Positions 1 through 12,518 of a DNA stretch of 64,000 bases are shown one piece after another. Location of the stretch: positions 5,839,001 through 5,903,000 of the forward strand of contig JAJFPB010000002.1 of the NCBI GenBank assembly GCA_020881915.1, written 5' to 3'. The stretch's first letter is position 1, and each line of letters starts with the position of its first letter. The notes below the pieces were generated by a model. That model did not search any database, was not told the DNA's origin, and worked only from the letters and a program-made list of their open reading frames with translations. Made by a program: the position numbers and the translations under genes. This DNA comes from Paramyrothecium sp. XJ0827. Lineage: Eukaryota; Ascomycota; Sordariomycetes; Hypocreales; Stachybotryaceae.

Positions 1-1521
1 TAGACGCCGGCCGGAATATGCTGCCCGCTGGACAAGGTGAAAGGCTTAAGGACTTTGCGTGTAAACGAGCCTATGCCAGTTAGTCCATGCCATGTAAAGC
101 CCTCTCCTGAAGATAGACCTACCGGGACCGAATGGGTGAACCCGCATAACCTCTTTGAGAAAACTGTCGAGCTTTTTCATGTTTTGCAGCGATAAATTTG
201 TGAACTCGCCATTAGTAGCAGCTATCGCTTGTTCAACGTCTTCGCGAAGCATCGGAATCAGGTCTGGCATGGCGGCAAGCGTGTACAAACTACTCGAGTT
301 AGTTTTCATTTATAGAAAATCTCACCGTGGGTGGTTTACTCACACGCTCGTGGTTGTAATAGTGGTCGTGTGGATGGCCGCAAAGCTAATGTTAAGTTGC
401 ATTCTGGCAATCGCCTCGGAGTCGGAAAAGCCTTCGGCAATTTGATCGTCAATGATCCACTGCAGCATATCGTCTGGCTTCGGGACTCCGTTCTTCGCAT
501 CTTCCTGTCGCTTGGCAACGACGGGCCGCAAGAGTTCGACTGCTTCTGCCACGCGCTTCTTGACCCGCTTCACGCTGGGAAGGAAAGGGGCGAAGTATGG
601 TCGGCGCCATTGCGGCACCGCGGCCGCATCGTGGGCAGCCTTGACAAGGTCGATTGTGTAGTTGATGGCCACTTCAAGATACTTCTCGTCGCGGCAAAGT
701 TCTGGACCAACGAAGACGCGACCCGAAACCATGGCCACGATCCGGAGTAGCTTGGCGAAGATGTAGACTTCGCTAAATTCGTCGGATTGAGGTAGCTCCA
801 CCGACAGCGCTTCGTACACTTCATCGGAGATGGTTGGGTTCAATCTGACTGTATCAAATGTTAAAAACCATGTCTCGTACTCGTATTATCAGGGATAGTT
901 GCTCACCCAAGGCTGGGGTCAAGGATGATCTGACCGTGTGGATCAGAATTGGCGAGTCTACCTCCAACCCAGTGTACTCCGCTTGCATGGTCTTGAATGG
1001 CATGAGTTAATGACATGAAAAGAGATGCAGAAAGGTCTCAAGACCTACCTCCTTGATCGCCTCAATGACACTCAGCACATCGTCCGGCAGTTTCCTCAGC
1101 TCGGCCAAGTATTTGCTGGAAACTACAACGGTCTCGGCGGCTGCAACTTGATCAGCAATGGAGCTCTGTGCTTCCAAGGTAATGCGACGTACGTGCTGTG
1201 GTAGCGACACGGAAGAAATCCGCTCCTGCTTTGATCTAAACCAGAGCGTAAGCATTCCAAACAGCAGTGGTAGGCTGAAATCGAGTAACTCACTCTACGG
1301 TAGCCCTCCGCGTACAAATCCCAGGCCGCGCCCGCGCTGAACTCCTTTCTTCGAGCGGTCACCGAGCCACTGCCAACATGAGGGATCTTTGCAAGCGAGC
1401 GGGGTACCAGCAGAGCCTTTGCAAGCCAGGCCGATACCAGAATGGTGACGCATGTTCCAATAAGAGGCCATCGGGAGTTGAGTCCCGTGGGAAAGACAAC
1501 GTCGACCGTTGTGTTGTCCAT
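1..1521 (-). CDS. Cytochrome P450, ent-kaurene oxidase-like, 3' end cut by window edge
   Basis: Haem monooxygenase of the fungal ent-kaurene oxidase/LovA-like P450 group, acting at the ER membrane on an unknown, probably terpenoid or polyketide, substrate. Exons by splice signals: 1294-1521, 1193-1235, 1049-1140, 907-991, 344-848, 123-289 and 1-70 (runs off the window). Every intron is 52-58 bp and keeps frame. The start at 1521 gives a hydrophobic anchor (about residues 18-42, WPLIGTCVTILVSAWLAKAL). Family marks seen: a KYLAELRKLPDDV block, the I-helix motif FAAIHTT, the K-helix E-x-x-R in LKEVMR, and the following FTLSSGQHIPAG block. The haem-binding Cys loop lies outside the window. The reading frame is intact as far as visible. 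The next gene, a hydrolase in the same orientation, could belong to the same pathway, but no synthase is visible. Confidence 0.9.
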
Positions 1522-3014
1522 CTTTGAAGATTTTAAGACAGCTTCTGCACGATGGATGACGATCAATCGAAAAGGAAATGGAAGTCTCAACGGTTTATGT
1601 AGTGCAACACGAGCGAGGACCTCCTCACGCTTCAGCTGCCTCGCTTAGACCAACAGATGACCGGCTGTTGGGCTCTCGTCGCACTGTCGGTGGGGCTGAT
1701 TCCGCACGCACATGCATGACAGCCGGGATGGGAGTGAAAAGTGTCCGGGAGATTACCTTCCCGTCAATGGGCGCTTCACCATTGGCTGATCCCCCCGACG
1801 GCAGAGGACCCCTTCTCGTTTGGCGCTGCCCCAGAACGACTTGGACTGGCCCGTGCCCCTCGGTTGCGCCCATTGTTGCATTACTGCCCCCTCATTCGCC
1901 TGCAGGTAAAGCTCAGCGATAACCTGCATGGCTGGAGCGAGATCGTCCCTCGCTATGAAGTCGCCCATGCACGACGGGCAGCAAGGGTCGGGGTGTCGGG
2001 GTCGAGCAAAACCCCGACATTTGCCGTTGCTCGAGTAATTTGGTGCCCAAGAATCCCCATAAGATCAGCAGTTCCTAGTCAATATTGGTTGCGTTGAGTG
2101 GAGATGTGCGTTTTAGCTTCAAGATCTGTAGATCCTTTGTCTCGTCTTCGCATTCGTAGGTGATTAGCTAAACTGGATCCTCTTGCATTAAACCTCGCAA
2201 AAGTCAAACAGAATACTATACCACTTCATCACTTTGTAGGGATCTTGAGTGTTCCATAGTATCTTAATCACAGTGCCTGATATGGGACCGCGGGACATCG
2301 GCTGGTCAATTCCCTCGTTACACATATCTCACATGATGACATCATGGTGGAGTTACTGGTTTTAGACATAGACAGCACTAAATAAGTTATCGTGTCATTT
2401 GACCTACCTGCAAAGTAGCCAGGGCAAACATATCCACATACTGGATTGAATTGTTGCTGATATACTAACAAGCCATGAACGTGACTGCCTAAGGATCAAC
2501 GGTGATTGTTAGCATCTCACTGCGTCCGCCTTAAGTCTAAGAAAATATTACAAGTCCGAAAACCTTCGTCTCATATGACTGCAGACTTCCAGGACATTAC
2601 ACCGTAGGTCTTGGGTGGATCCGAGTTCTATTTCTGTCGCGATTGTTGCAATAAACTATTCGACTGGACTGCCAGTAGTAGGGTAGATACAGCAACCCCA
2701 GCAGTACGGGCGGAATGCACACCTCGTGGCAGGAGTATCTAAACTATTATCACCATGGCTTATCACAACTCGTAGTTTTCACCCCGTAAATTCCCGGTTA
2801 TAATGTGTTTGGGCATGTTAATCATTATTTTTCAAGATTGTTCTGATTGTGATTTCTATGCTGTCATGACTGCCGAAGATTGCCGTACTTTAGCTCTTAT
2901 TGCACTAAGATGGACTGGTTATGGCACAAGTCTTGTGAGTTGAATCTTGGTCACACTGTAGCTGAGTACTTTGCGGTCGATAAAAACCGTGTTTCATGCA
3001 CTGGCCGCTTGTGT
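1522..3014. other. Intergenic, no gene recognised
   Basis: Promoter side of the P450 and 3' side of the hydrolase. Only short overlapping frames are open. One minus-strand frame at 1753-1968 (71 codons, starting MGDFIARDD) looks mildly protein-like but matches nothing I recognise and has no clear gene context. Confidence 0.5.
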
Positions 3015-4046
3015 TTACAGCTTCGCCTTGGTATCCGCACTGGCTTCAAGCAGTCTCTTTACCCATGACTGCTTAGCCTTGATAGAAGCATTGGCAATGG
3101 GTGTTTCTATACCAAGCATGTCAAATCCATGGTAAGCTCCAGGCCAGATATGCAACTCTGCCGTACTGCCAGAAGCCCACAGTTTGCTCGCAAAGGCAAC
3201 TGCCTCGTCGCGAAAGACCTCGCATTCAGCGGCGTCCACAAACGCCGGTGGCAGGTTGGAGAGATCAGTGGCTCGGGCGGGAGCCTCCAGAGCCGAGACA
3301 TCAGGCCCGCCACGGCGGGATCCGAGCACCATATCCCACGCCGCATTATTGGCGTGCCCACACCATGGAGCATTACGGTAGAATTGCTGAGACGATACGG
3401 TAGTGCCACGGTCGTCGAGCATTGGCGTAAGAATCATCTGCCCCAGGAGACTGGGGAAGCTGTTGTTTCTTGCCAAAATGGCGCTCCCCACGGCCAAAGG
3501 CGCGCCTCCTGATCCTCCACAGATAACGATCTTGGCTGGGTCAATTCCTAGCTCATCTGCATGAGTGGCTACCCAAACCAGCCCGGCGTAGCAATCATTG
3601 AGGGCTGCGGGGGCCTGGTGCTCTGGTGCTAAGCGGTACTCCACAGAGACCGTGACTACGTCAAAGCCATCGAAGTAGTCCATGAATAAATCGAGAGCCA
3701 TGAAGCGGTTTCCGCTGATCTGACCGCCGCCATGAATATTATAAAGACAGGGTCTGTTGCGATCGGTGGATGAAGAGCGGAAGACGGACAAGGTGACACC
3801 GTCTGGGTTAGCGCCACTATCTGCCGGCGCTTTCACGATGTGTTCGGTATGAAGAAGGTGTGGGTTCTTTTTGAGGACGTTGTCGACCGGAAAGTAGTTT
3901 GCGATCTGGCGGACAACGGCCAAGTCTAAAGTGTCCGGTAACATCAGCGTGTTCAGACTGCCGACGAGCTGGGGGTCATATGGCGGCTTCGGGAGCTCCG
4001 CAGGTGTTGCCGCCGGCGTGGCAGAATTAGTCTCGGCTGTGGCCAT
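3015..4046 (-). CDS. Alpha/beta hydrolase, HSL (lipase/esterase) type
   Basis: Single-exon 343-residue Abhydrolase_3 family enzyme, probably a cytosolic carboxylester hydrolase. The start at 4046 is chosen over an in-frame codon at 4094 because it sits in CACCATGGC, a strong fungal start context. Visible motifs: the oxyanion HGGG (IHGGGQISG, about residue 105-113), the nucleophile elbow G-G-S-G-G (about residue 180), an acid region AECEVFRDE near residue 285, and the catalytic His in AYHGFD near residue 315. Spacing is normal for the family. Odd point: the elbow reads GGSGGA where most HSL enzymes have GDSAGG, so the residue before Ser is Gly instead of Asp. No signal peptide is seen. Substrate unknown. 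Confidence 0.9.
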   Translation of the reverse strand: MATAETNSATPAATPAELPKPPYDPQLVGSLNTLMLPDTLDLAVVRQIANYFPVDNVLKKNPHLLHTEHIVKAPADSGANPDGVTLSVFRSSSTDRNRPCLYNIHGGGQISGNRFMALDLFMDYFDGFDVVTVSVEYRLAPEHQAPAALNDCYAGLVWVATHADELGIDPAKIVICGGSGGAPLAVGSAILARNNSFPSLLGQMILTPMLDDRGTTVSSQQFYRNAPWCGHANNAAWDMVLGSRRGGPDVSALEAPARATDLSNLPPAFVDAAECEVFRDEAVAFASKLWASGSTAELHIWPGAYHGFDMLGIETPIANASIKAKQSWVKRLLEASADTKAKL

Positions 4047-4770
4047 GGTGCTGTATGTTGTTATATGGTCAGAGTAATCGCGAAGCTTAGGCAAATGTCG
4101 CTCCCTCCCTGTCAGGGTTTGGTGATGTACGGGATAAGAACAAGCATACGACGCTTAAATAGACGTAAACAATCAGCTTAACAAACCGCCTGAAAGAACC
4201 ACACCGAAAGGCCTAATAACCCAATGACATGTGCCAGGCTGCTGAAAAGTTGTATCAATATTCGCCGATTTATCCAGGTGGGGAAGGCCTTCCATCTTAT
4301 AATGTTACCATCACGAGGCACTAAACCGCCGACGGCAAAGAGCGGACGCAATCTCGAAATGATCTCACAACCATCGGCGGATTTAGTGTCTCTCTACTCC
4401 TTGGATCGCTGCTGTGGCTGAGACTAACCCAATACATTGGATCTCGAAAGGTTAGCGCCGGCACTCGATGCTTCATTGAGCCGAATCACGCGAAACCAGG
4501 CACGGATGCGGCCCACCTGTCAAGCTACCGGTACATACCCGAGGATCCCGGCAAGCGAGGCTGAAATCCCGAGAGTAGGTTTCCGTGTGCCTTAAGAGGA
4601 AAAGAGCGGTTGGCCAATAGAACAGCTTGCTGCGAAATGGTTTGGAAGCACAAGTAGCCAGGCACTGGTGTCAAGGTCAAACAATCAGTTTTCATCAGCT
4701 TTTCTTAACTGACATCCAAGTGCCTCCAGATATCCCTGGATATTCGGGCCCAAGTGCATGCGTGGGACGT
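4047..4770. other. Intergenic, nothing recognised
   Basis: Contains the promoter of the hydrolase and the 3' region of the NLR gene. No coding frame, RNA gene or repeat is recognised. Confidence 0.5.
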
Positions 4771-7700
4771 TCAACACAATCGAAAGGCACTGCCCCGTAC
4801 GAGTTGTAACCTCTCCCCGGCTGCAGCAGCCAGGGTAATATTCTCGGCACCCGGCAATGCGCTCAACACGTCTGCACCCCTGAGTCTGCGGCTGCCCCTC
4901 GGGACAAGTGGCACTGAACTGGGATATAATGCTATATTCTCGACCAGAGCGAGAAAAGCTCGGGACTTGTAGTTTCTGTGAAAATTGATTGGAACAGGCT
5001 CGCTATCCTTTTGCTGACTGAAGTAGGCGAGAATAAAATCTTTGAGCGTGGTATAGTATTGCAATTTCTTCGAGGATCGTGCCCCAAAAGCCGAGGAGAA
5101 AGAAATGGCAATCTCCTGCTCCCCGCCTAAGCTAATCAACTCCATGAGAATGCGGACGCGCTGCGTCATCACGCTCCAGTCAATGTAGTACCCAAGTTCG
5201 GTGGCGTAGACCATGTACTCGATTACTTGGCCAATCATTAGCATCCATATCGACGCTTTAGACGTAGCACTCCGTCTTGCGCTGCCTGCGTTCTCTTGGA
5301 ATATCTCGATAGTTCTATTGGGCGAGTGGCCTGCGCATACTAGGCTGACAGCAAGGCTGACATCGGGATTAGGCCCACATGCAGACGAGAGAAGTATGTC
5401 GATCTGCTCGTCCTGCATAAGAGCGTTTTGCTTGCCAAGTCGGCTGAAGATGTAGGTTGCATACCCGAGGTATGCCATATAGTGGTCGAAGGAGCCCTTG
5501 TCGTTGACCCATCCTGGCTGTGTCGACAGAGAGTTGAATTGGACCCAAGCCAAAGATAGCGGTGGATATCTCGACCCGACGGCTTCTTTGAAGGCTTCAA
5601 GTAGGCGGAGAGATGTCGCAGAAGGGCGCCGTAAGAGCTCGCTTGTGGATGGGTTCTCTAAAAGTTGTGTAGACTCTTCGAATAGTTGCACGTCGATTGT
5701 GGAACCCTTGCTGATGGACGCCCTATTGTAGGAGGCGGTCTCGGCAATCCGAAGGCGCGTGTAGGTATGCACCCAGTTTAAACGAATAGCTTTGAGCCTC
5801 GTGCCCGACATCATATAATCTGCGGCAGTTCGATGAAAGAACCGAACACGCTGGTGCATTGCATTAGATACGGGTACCGCCTCGTCCAGAAACCGCCCAT
5901 CGCGGCTCAGACCAACCTCCAGAATGCCCTTGGTCAGGCTGCTGATCTGGCGCTTGACCTGTTCGAGGCGCTCCTCCAGATCCACCTGGGAATATGCCTT
6001 CACCTGGTGTGGTGAGGGAAACGACTCGTCTTCGAGCTCGGATACGTAGCTGAACGCCAGCGCCCCTAGAGGCTTGTCCGAAGGGCTCATGTTATTGTTG
6101 TTCAGGGCAACGAAAAACATCAGATCGGATAGGCGCCTATCAACTGGGTCAAGGTCGCCTAACAGGCGGTCGTAAAGGGCCTCGAGGTCCTTAGGCAGCA
6201 TCTCCAGCTTCTTTTTTATCAAAGTCTCCGAGTCGTAACGACTTGCGGAGCTCACTATGACGCGAGCCACAAGCCGAGCCCAGAGGAACACGCCTTCAGA
6301 TAGGGCAACTATACTCGTGACGAGACTCGCGTACGAGCTCGCGATTCGACTAAAGTTCCTGTCGTTCTCGAATGTTTGGCGACAAAATGTTAAAATGTCT
6401 AACTTGTTTAGGTCGTGTAGATAGAGACGAGTTTGCTCGGGAAACGTGCGCAGGAACTCCGTGTACGGTCTTGAACTGACGCAGCACTTGATGTTGCCCG
6501 TACTGGTCCATTTTTGTATGCTCTCAGCAAGCTCCCAATGGCTGATGCTGTCACCACCGAGCTCGTCTAACCCATCGATGAAGAAGCAGAACTTGAACCG
6601 TCGGTACTTGTTCTCGTAGGCTACAAGGAGGCGGAACGCCTCGGTGATGTTAGCCGGGCGAAACATTTCGGAGCTAAACACCGTGCCCTCTTCGCCGTAC
6701 TCCTCTTCCCGCACCAGGCTGTCCCACTGCTCCGGGAAGACCTTTGAGATTAGGCTTGGATAAACCTTGAGCACCTCGAAGAGGATGGACCGGTAGAGGC
6801 CTTCGAGCGAGCGCTGCATCGCATCGCCAGAGCTCCAGAAGTAAAAATGCGCCATAATGAGCCTTTTGCCGTTTGCCCAGCGGCCGAGCAACTTTCTGGT
6901 GGTCGGGTGACCATAGATGAGCTTCATGGCGGTCGATTTGCCAGACCCAGGCTTCCCAGACATGTGAAACACGCCGCTCTCGTCACGCAGCCACGCGGTC
7001 AGCTTTTGTGAGGCGGCCCGCCTTTCAGGTCCTTGTCCTAATCCGAGCGAGTCTCCATCCACCGATGCGTCCTGTTCCAGCAGCCACTCGTACGTCTTAC
7101 CGCGCGCGTCGTGGATCGCGTCCTCGCGATCGTACATGGTGTCGAAGTAGATATGCCGCAGGATCTTGTTTTCTCGCGGCACGCGAACCGCAAGGCATCG
7201 GAATTTTGTGAGCAAGTCGCGGGCCTCTCGAAGCGGAGCCTCCTGCTCGATGCTGTTGGAGGACTCTTGCCGGTGCAGTGACTCCGAGACAGACTCCAGG
7301 GTCTTGCGCAGCATCTTGATTTCCCGCACTCGTGAGGTGGAGAAGCGCTTAAATTCCTCCCTGAGAAAGTCCAGCTTGACGTTGATCAAGGATTGGTGGC
7401 CACTGGCGACAGGTCAGGAACTGTGCTGTCTTGGAGTTGATAATAGGCATTGTTCGACTCACAGTGTAATTGTATTCAGATGCAAGATGATCTCAGACCG
7501 GTAGTCGGCAATTCTATTCCTGAGGGCTTCAATCTCCTGCTTCTTGCACATACTGGCCCACTTGACTCTCAGGGCGTCCCATCGCGAGTGCTTCTCCGTC
7601 ACTCTCAGATTGATAAGAACTCCTAGGAGCTCGTCTGAGAGACTGATGCACTGTGCTGTGAGCCTCTTTAAGGCTCTTGCCCGTATGCTGTCTCCAAGGA

Positions 7701-7884
7701 CCTGCGAGTCTAGGTCTGAGGTCAGATGTTGCAGGTCTTGGACCACGTCGGTTATATGTTTGTTCTCTGGCGACATTCCGCTGGCCGACTCGTACAAATC
7801 GTGGGCGCCATTGACCAGCTTCCACGAGAAGTCGATGAATGTAATCAGGCTCGAGACCAGGCCCATGGCCGCGACGGGGTCCAT
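4771..7884 (-). CDS. NACHT-domain NOD-like receptor (STAND NTPase)
   Basis: Two exons, 7463-7884 and 4771-7402, with a 60-bp intron, give 1017 residues. Residues 1-140 form the common fungal NLR N-terminal domain (starts MDPVAAMGLVSSLITFIDFSW, helical). A helical linker follows, then a NACHT NTPase: Walker A GKPGSGKST near residue 295, Walker B as FCFFIDGLDEL near residue 420, and a VSSRP sensor. Fungal NLRs usually end in WD40, ankyrin or TPR repeats that sense ligand. Here the remaining 450 or so residues are non-repetitive helical sequence, so this is a short-type NLR without a recognisable ligand-sensing repeat array. Likely role is intracellular non-self recognition or programmed cell death; the partner is unknown. 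No frameshift or internal stop. Confidence 0.9.
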
Positions 7885-8349
7885 GATGACTTAGGGTATG
7901 GTTGTTGCCGAGTTTTGCCTTGCCTTTTCGAACATCATCTAAGTATCATATAATCACCCAGCGAGACATGCAGATATCAGGCTGCGTACGCTGTGTTGAT
8001 TGAGATTGTTTCAAATAACTACTAGACTCTTCAAATCGCCATGTTCGACATTGAGGCTCAGGTAAAGCGGGGCTGCCGTCCTGACAATTGCCTTGTGAGG
8101 CTTTCTAGCACAGCCTCACAACTTGGCTGCATCAATAGTGCAACAATTACCAAGCCTCATCATGATTGGTGGTTGTGGCGCAGTTTTACACTTTGGAAAG
8201 CCTTTCTACGAGTCAGTCTCCGGAATTGAAAGGCAGCAGTCCCTTTCGTTCTATACATTTACAAATTACACCAAATGAGTGATTGCTCCCGAGCACAAAT
8301 ACTCTAAGTAGTCTTGGTATCTAATTGAATGCTTCTTATGAGTGATGGG
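7885..8349. other. Intergenic, nothing recognised
   Basis: Promoter of the NACHT gene and 3' region of the Zn2Cys6 gene. No recognisable feature. Confidence 0.5.
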
Positions 8350-10760
8350 CTACTGGTCGTGAGGTTGATCCATGTCCTCAGGTTCAGGCCGCTGTAAAAG
8401 ATCCCAAGTTGACGACTCGGGCCGATTCCAATCAAAAAGCTCCCATAAAGAATCGATATCAGGCTGGAATGAGACTGGTCCTGTTGTTGAACTCTCCGGC
8501 GGTTCTGTGCCAGCTTCTAGTATCGAGGCCCATTGAGTCTGTCCTATTTCATTGCCGGGTGGATTTGAGTACATATCCAAGACAGGTTGCATTATGTCTT
8601 TGGAAGTTTTTGCGCCCATCATCTGCAGCTCCAAGGATGGTTCCGCCTGACGGTCTTGTAGCATCTTCACAAGCATGCAGTGGTATTTCCCTGGCGGCGT
8701 CCACGTTGTCGACAGCTCCTCCAGTGTCTGCATACATGACTTAATCTTTGTGTTATCAGCCGGCGTAGACCACGCCACGTGGTGATTTTGGCAGCGGGGA
8801 TTCAGCAACGCCAATGCGGCCAAGAGGTTACAATGGGTTGCTGTGATTGGACTCTTGCGAAAGCCCCCGAAGACTTGGCGATATTGATCACCGATCGCTG
8901 ATATCTCTCGAGCTGCCTCGAGGAGAATCCTTGATGCCTTCTTGAGAAAGCCATCTTGTGCGAAGTCCTCGTTTGCTTCGAAACTTGCTTCTTGGATGTA
9001 AGGCCGGGCAAGAAGGATCTTTACTGCGTGGTATGTCATGGCCAATTTGTATGCTTGCGGGAACTGGTTTGGCACTCCGGCTTGAACGAGTTTTAGTTCC
9101 GGACTCAGGCTGTAGTACCAGCTTTTCAACCAGAGTATACACGTATCGAAGAGGCGTCGTCGATGGACCTCGTGGCACAATGGTTTCGGAGCATACCTAT
9201 CGTCTATGAGCCACAAAGCGCAAAGGTGGGTTGGATTGATTGACTTACAAGCTGAGGAAGATCTTTTCTAGAATCTGACACAATTTTATTAGTGCAACAT
9301 TGAGCGAGACAAGAAGATTTGGGTCGATCGTATACAACGCTCGCCTTGGGTCGGTTGGTTGAGCATGTGCTGGTAATTTCGGCATATTGACTGTTGATTA
9401 GAAGTCCTGCAAATATTGAGTAATGTTATAGGAAGGGCAAGCAAGATCTAACATACGAGCATGCTACAAACGCGGCCCGTGTAAACAGCACCAAGCTTGT
9501 CTACACAATACAACGACCAGTAGATTTGTCTTCGAAGTTCTGCCTCTTCGATGGTCATATGCCCCGAAGCCACCAACGAGCCCGAGTCCTGATTAAGGCC
9601 CATGTCTAGGATGAGTCGGTGAGCCATGCCGGAATGAAGCCACCCTGCGGCATCTTGCCCGAAAGCCTGGCAGCGTCAGAGAAGTTCAGTCTGTGATTGA
9701 GGTTGGTCTCACATGATATACAATGCTGAGGACCGCCAAGGATTGAATAGTCGTTATACTAGGCCATTTGAGATCCATTTGCAAGAGAAGGGAAGCAACA
9801 TCCAGGAAACGATGACCGGCCGTGTTGGCATCCTCCGGGTCGGAGCGAACCTCGGGCCGGTCGGAGTAACGCGAGCCAGCAGCGAGGAGGCAATTTAGCA
9901 GCAAGGGGGAAAAGTAGCGCCCTCCATCCTTCTTACTCTTACGGAAAAGAGCCTCATCGACAGCTTGCAACCATGGCTCTTCCCAAGTAAAGTAGAGGTT
10001 AAGGAGATGTGCTTCGAGTTCCTCATTGATAGCAACCGCGCTTACAAAAGTTTCTATAGGTCTCGCTGCCGGCGGAGAAGGATTTAGTTTCGGGGCGGTG
10101 TTACTTATGTCTACAAATTAATCAGTTATCCCCTTAATGCACGGAAACTAAGGAGCATCATTACAGGGCGTGAACTCGAGACGACCACTCGATGGTCCGA
10201 AATAGCGTGGTTCGCCGTCTTGATCGAAGTTTTGCGATTCGTCGAGAGAAAGGACCCCCTCGAAGGCGCTACATAGATCGTTGAATGCCGTTGTCGAGTT
10301 GTTGCTAGTTATAGGTGATGCTGCCGTAGGCACAGCACCCTGTTGCAGCAACTGGACCGCAGAGGCGTCGATGTCTATGGAGTGAAACCAGAGGATCTTC
10401 TCCAAAACCCCAATTCGAGCCTGGAGTAAGCGTACGTATGACTTGGGGGCAGTGCCCCGGCCGTCATCCTCCGTAGTGTAAATACATGATACTTGACGGC
10501 TCGTGCATCGAGAGCAGGCTGGCTTCCCGCCATCGCACTGTCAGGAATTTAGATGCAGGTACAGGTACGCATAGAACGGGCGAAGAGCACTTGTCCATGC
10601 CTACCTTTGCGCGGCGCCGACGACATTCTTGACAGGCTTTGGAAGCATACTTGCTGCGGACCCCCGTCTTCCCCGGGGCGGATGATGAATTCCGTTGTGG
10701 CTTGGATGGTGACGTAGATGTGGACAGGCCTGGCAACTGGCCGGGGGCTGGTCCGGACAT
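8350..10760 (-). CDS. Zn2Cys6 transcription factor with fungal middle homology region
   Basis: Nuclear DNA-binding regulator of about 709 residues. Exons 10605-10760, 10165-10537, 9713-10110, 9453-9666, 9249-9390 and 8350-9196 sum to 2130 nt. The zinc cluster is split by intron 1: C-QE-C-RRRRAK precedes it and C-x6-C-x2-C-x6-C follows, giving CX2CX6CX6CX2CX6C. Exon 2 then has a coiled linker (YVRLLQARIGVLEK). Exons 3-4 hold the Fungal_trans domain, with the typical GWLHSGMAHRLILDMGL and ELRRQIYWSLYCVDK blocks. The exon 4/5 junction is the least certain: a GTTAGA donor at 9452 keeps frame, whereas the better-looking GTATGT donor at 9456 leads to a stop. The target pathway cannot be read from the context. 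Confidence 0.92.
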
Positions 10761-12518
10761 TGTTAAGACGTACGATGGTCAGGCAACTGAGCGATCAGGT
10801 GAGAAATCGAATCGGAACTCTTGGTCGACCTTTCGGAACGGAACGCTGTGTCTCGAGGTGGGGGCGCTGGTGCGGCGGAAACCATATTCCGCGGTGGTGG
10901 GTCCCGTCCAAGACCGGGAGGCCAATGAAGCTACGCCTCAGACGTCGAATAAAATCTGCCACTAACCTAAGTAGTACGGAGAAGGTTGGATTCTGAGCTA
11001 TCTCAGCCTACTCCTGGGCAGGACAAGTTTCCAATGCTAATCGGGAAATTCAGGTCATACTTTATAGTGACGGTGGTTCGTTGAGATGCAGCATCATTGT
11101 GCTCAACAGCTGAGCACGAAAGATATCACTGACAAGTACCCTCGATGCCCTCGATACGCATAACAGCAATACAAACAACGCATCCAGGAGGGATATCAAG
11201 CCATGGATAGTCGGAGAATGGAGGATAAAGACATTGATAAAGAGATATTACTAATCACAAAGACAGGCAGTTACCTATACAACAGTCCGCATCATTTTTA
11301 CTCCGGCAACCAAAAACAAAGTTCCCTGTTTGGTACCACCAGCCTCCCAAAATACTCACCTCGAGAGGAACTTCTATGGGAAGTATGACGTCCGGAGGAG
11401 AGACAACTACCGCTGTGTACAGACCGTCCGGTCAGGCGACATCTTTCAACTTGATATTCAGGGGACATTGGCCAACTACTTACACCCATTGTTATCGCGC
11501 AAATACTAATACTTTGGCAACTCAGCCGGTTGAATCCAAACACTGGAGTGATTTACAAGGGAGTGATTGGCAAGCTGGAGAAACATTCTCGAGCGTCGCG
11601 CTGGTGCTCAATGATGCTAGTTCAAAAGCGAGACCAAATACTCCGCATTGCCACTTATCGCACGAATCCTGGCGATGACAGTCCAAAACTTCCATAATTA
11701 AATGCCAATACTCCTTACCACCTGTACATGCACTGGGACCCGGCGGCTAGGGGTCGTAGCGCGAGTGCCGAGTTCGGGTTCAGGCTCGCGATTCGGAGGT
11801 CGCTTCCCATACGGCCACGGATAATGCATGAGGCAAGACGTGGGAATAAGTAGCACATGGCTATCATAGACCGCCCGACATACCGCCCAAGATTGTGGTG
11901 TCTTGTCGAAAGAACAATATCATTAGTCACACACAAAAAAGGGATGCGGTAGCACTGTAAAGACCATCATGGGGGCCCTTTTGCATACAACTCAATGCTC
12001 ACCTCTTCACGTCATCCTCGTTTGTGTCATGTCCTATCAATCCGCAAAACCCTGCTCCAGCTTATTAATCACAAGGTGTCGCGAATGGATTTCCTGAAAA
12101 ATCGCAACTTGAGAGAATGAACGTCTGCAACACTAAAGAGCAGTTACTGCGCAAATTCCACATGCTTGCGATTATGGACCGCCTGAGTTTTGCGCCCAAT
12201 GCGACAACCGATAGGCAAAGCAGGATTCTGAAACAATGCCACTGTGTAGGTGATCTCACACATGATACGCTTTGCCTCGCCATGATTGGAGATTGAGGGA
12301 GCACTTGCATTATCACGTCGCATCCGCATCCCAGCGCTAACGCCAAATTTGGGGGCCGTTGGTCAAGAGCTTCCCGAGGGTCACCTCCTCTTCTCCTACC
12401 GCTTGCTTCAATGTCCACTGATCCTGTTCCGTCAAGCTTGCCGAGCAAACATTCCAATTAATGTCGATTTGGTACACGTCAGTTTCCCGGATTCTAAGTC
12501 CGACAACAGAATATCACA
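10761..12518. other. Intergenic spacer, nothing recognised
   Basis: Separates the divergent Zn2Cys6 gene and the GHKL/DUF3883 gene, so it holds both promoters. Only short overlapping frames in all phases; no protein family, RNA gene or repeat recognised. Confidence 0.5.

Noticed and set aside
1..11000. Secondary-metabolite cluster around the P450, hydrolase and Zn2Cys6 regulator
   Set aside because: No synthase is visible, and an NLR gene lies between them; kept only as a remark on the P450 and hydrolase.
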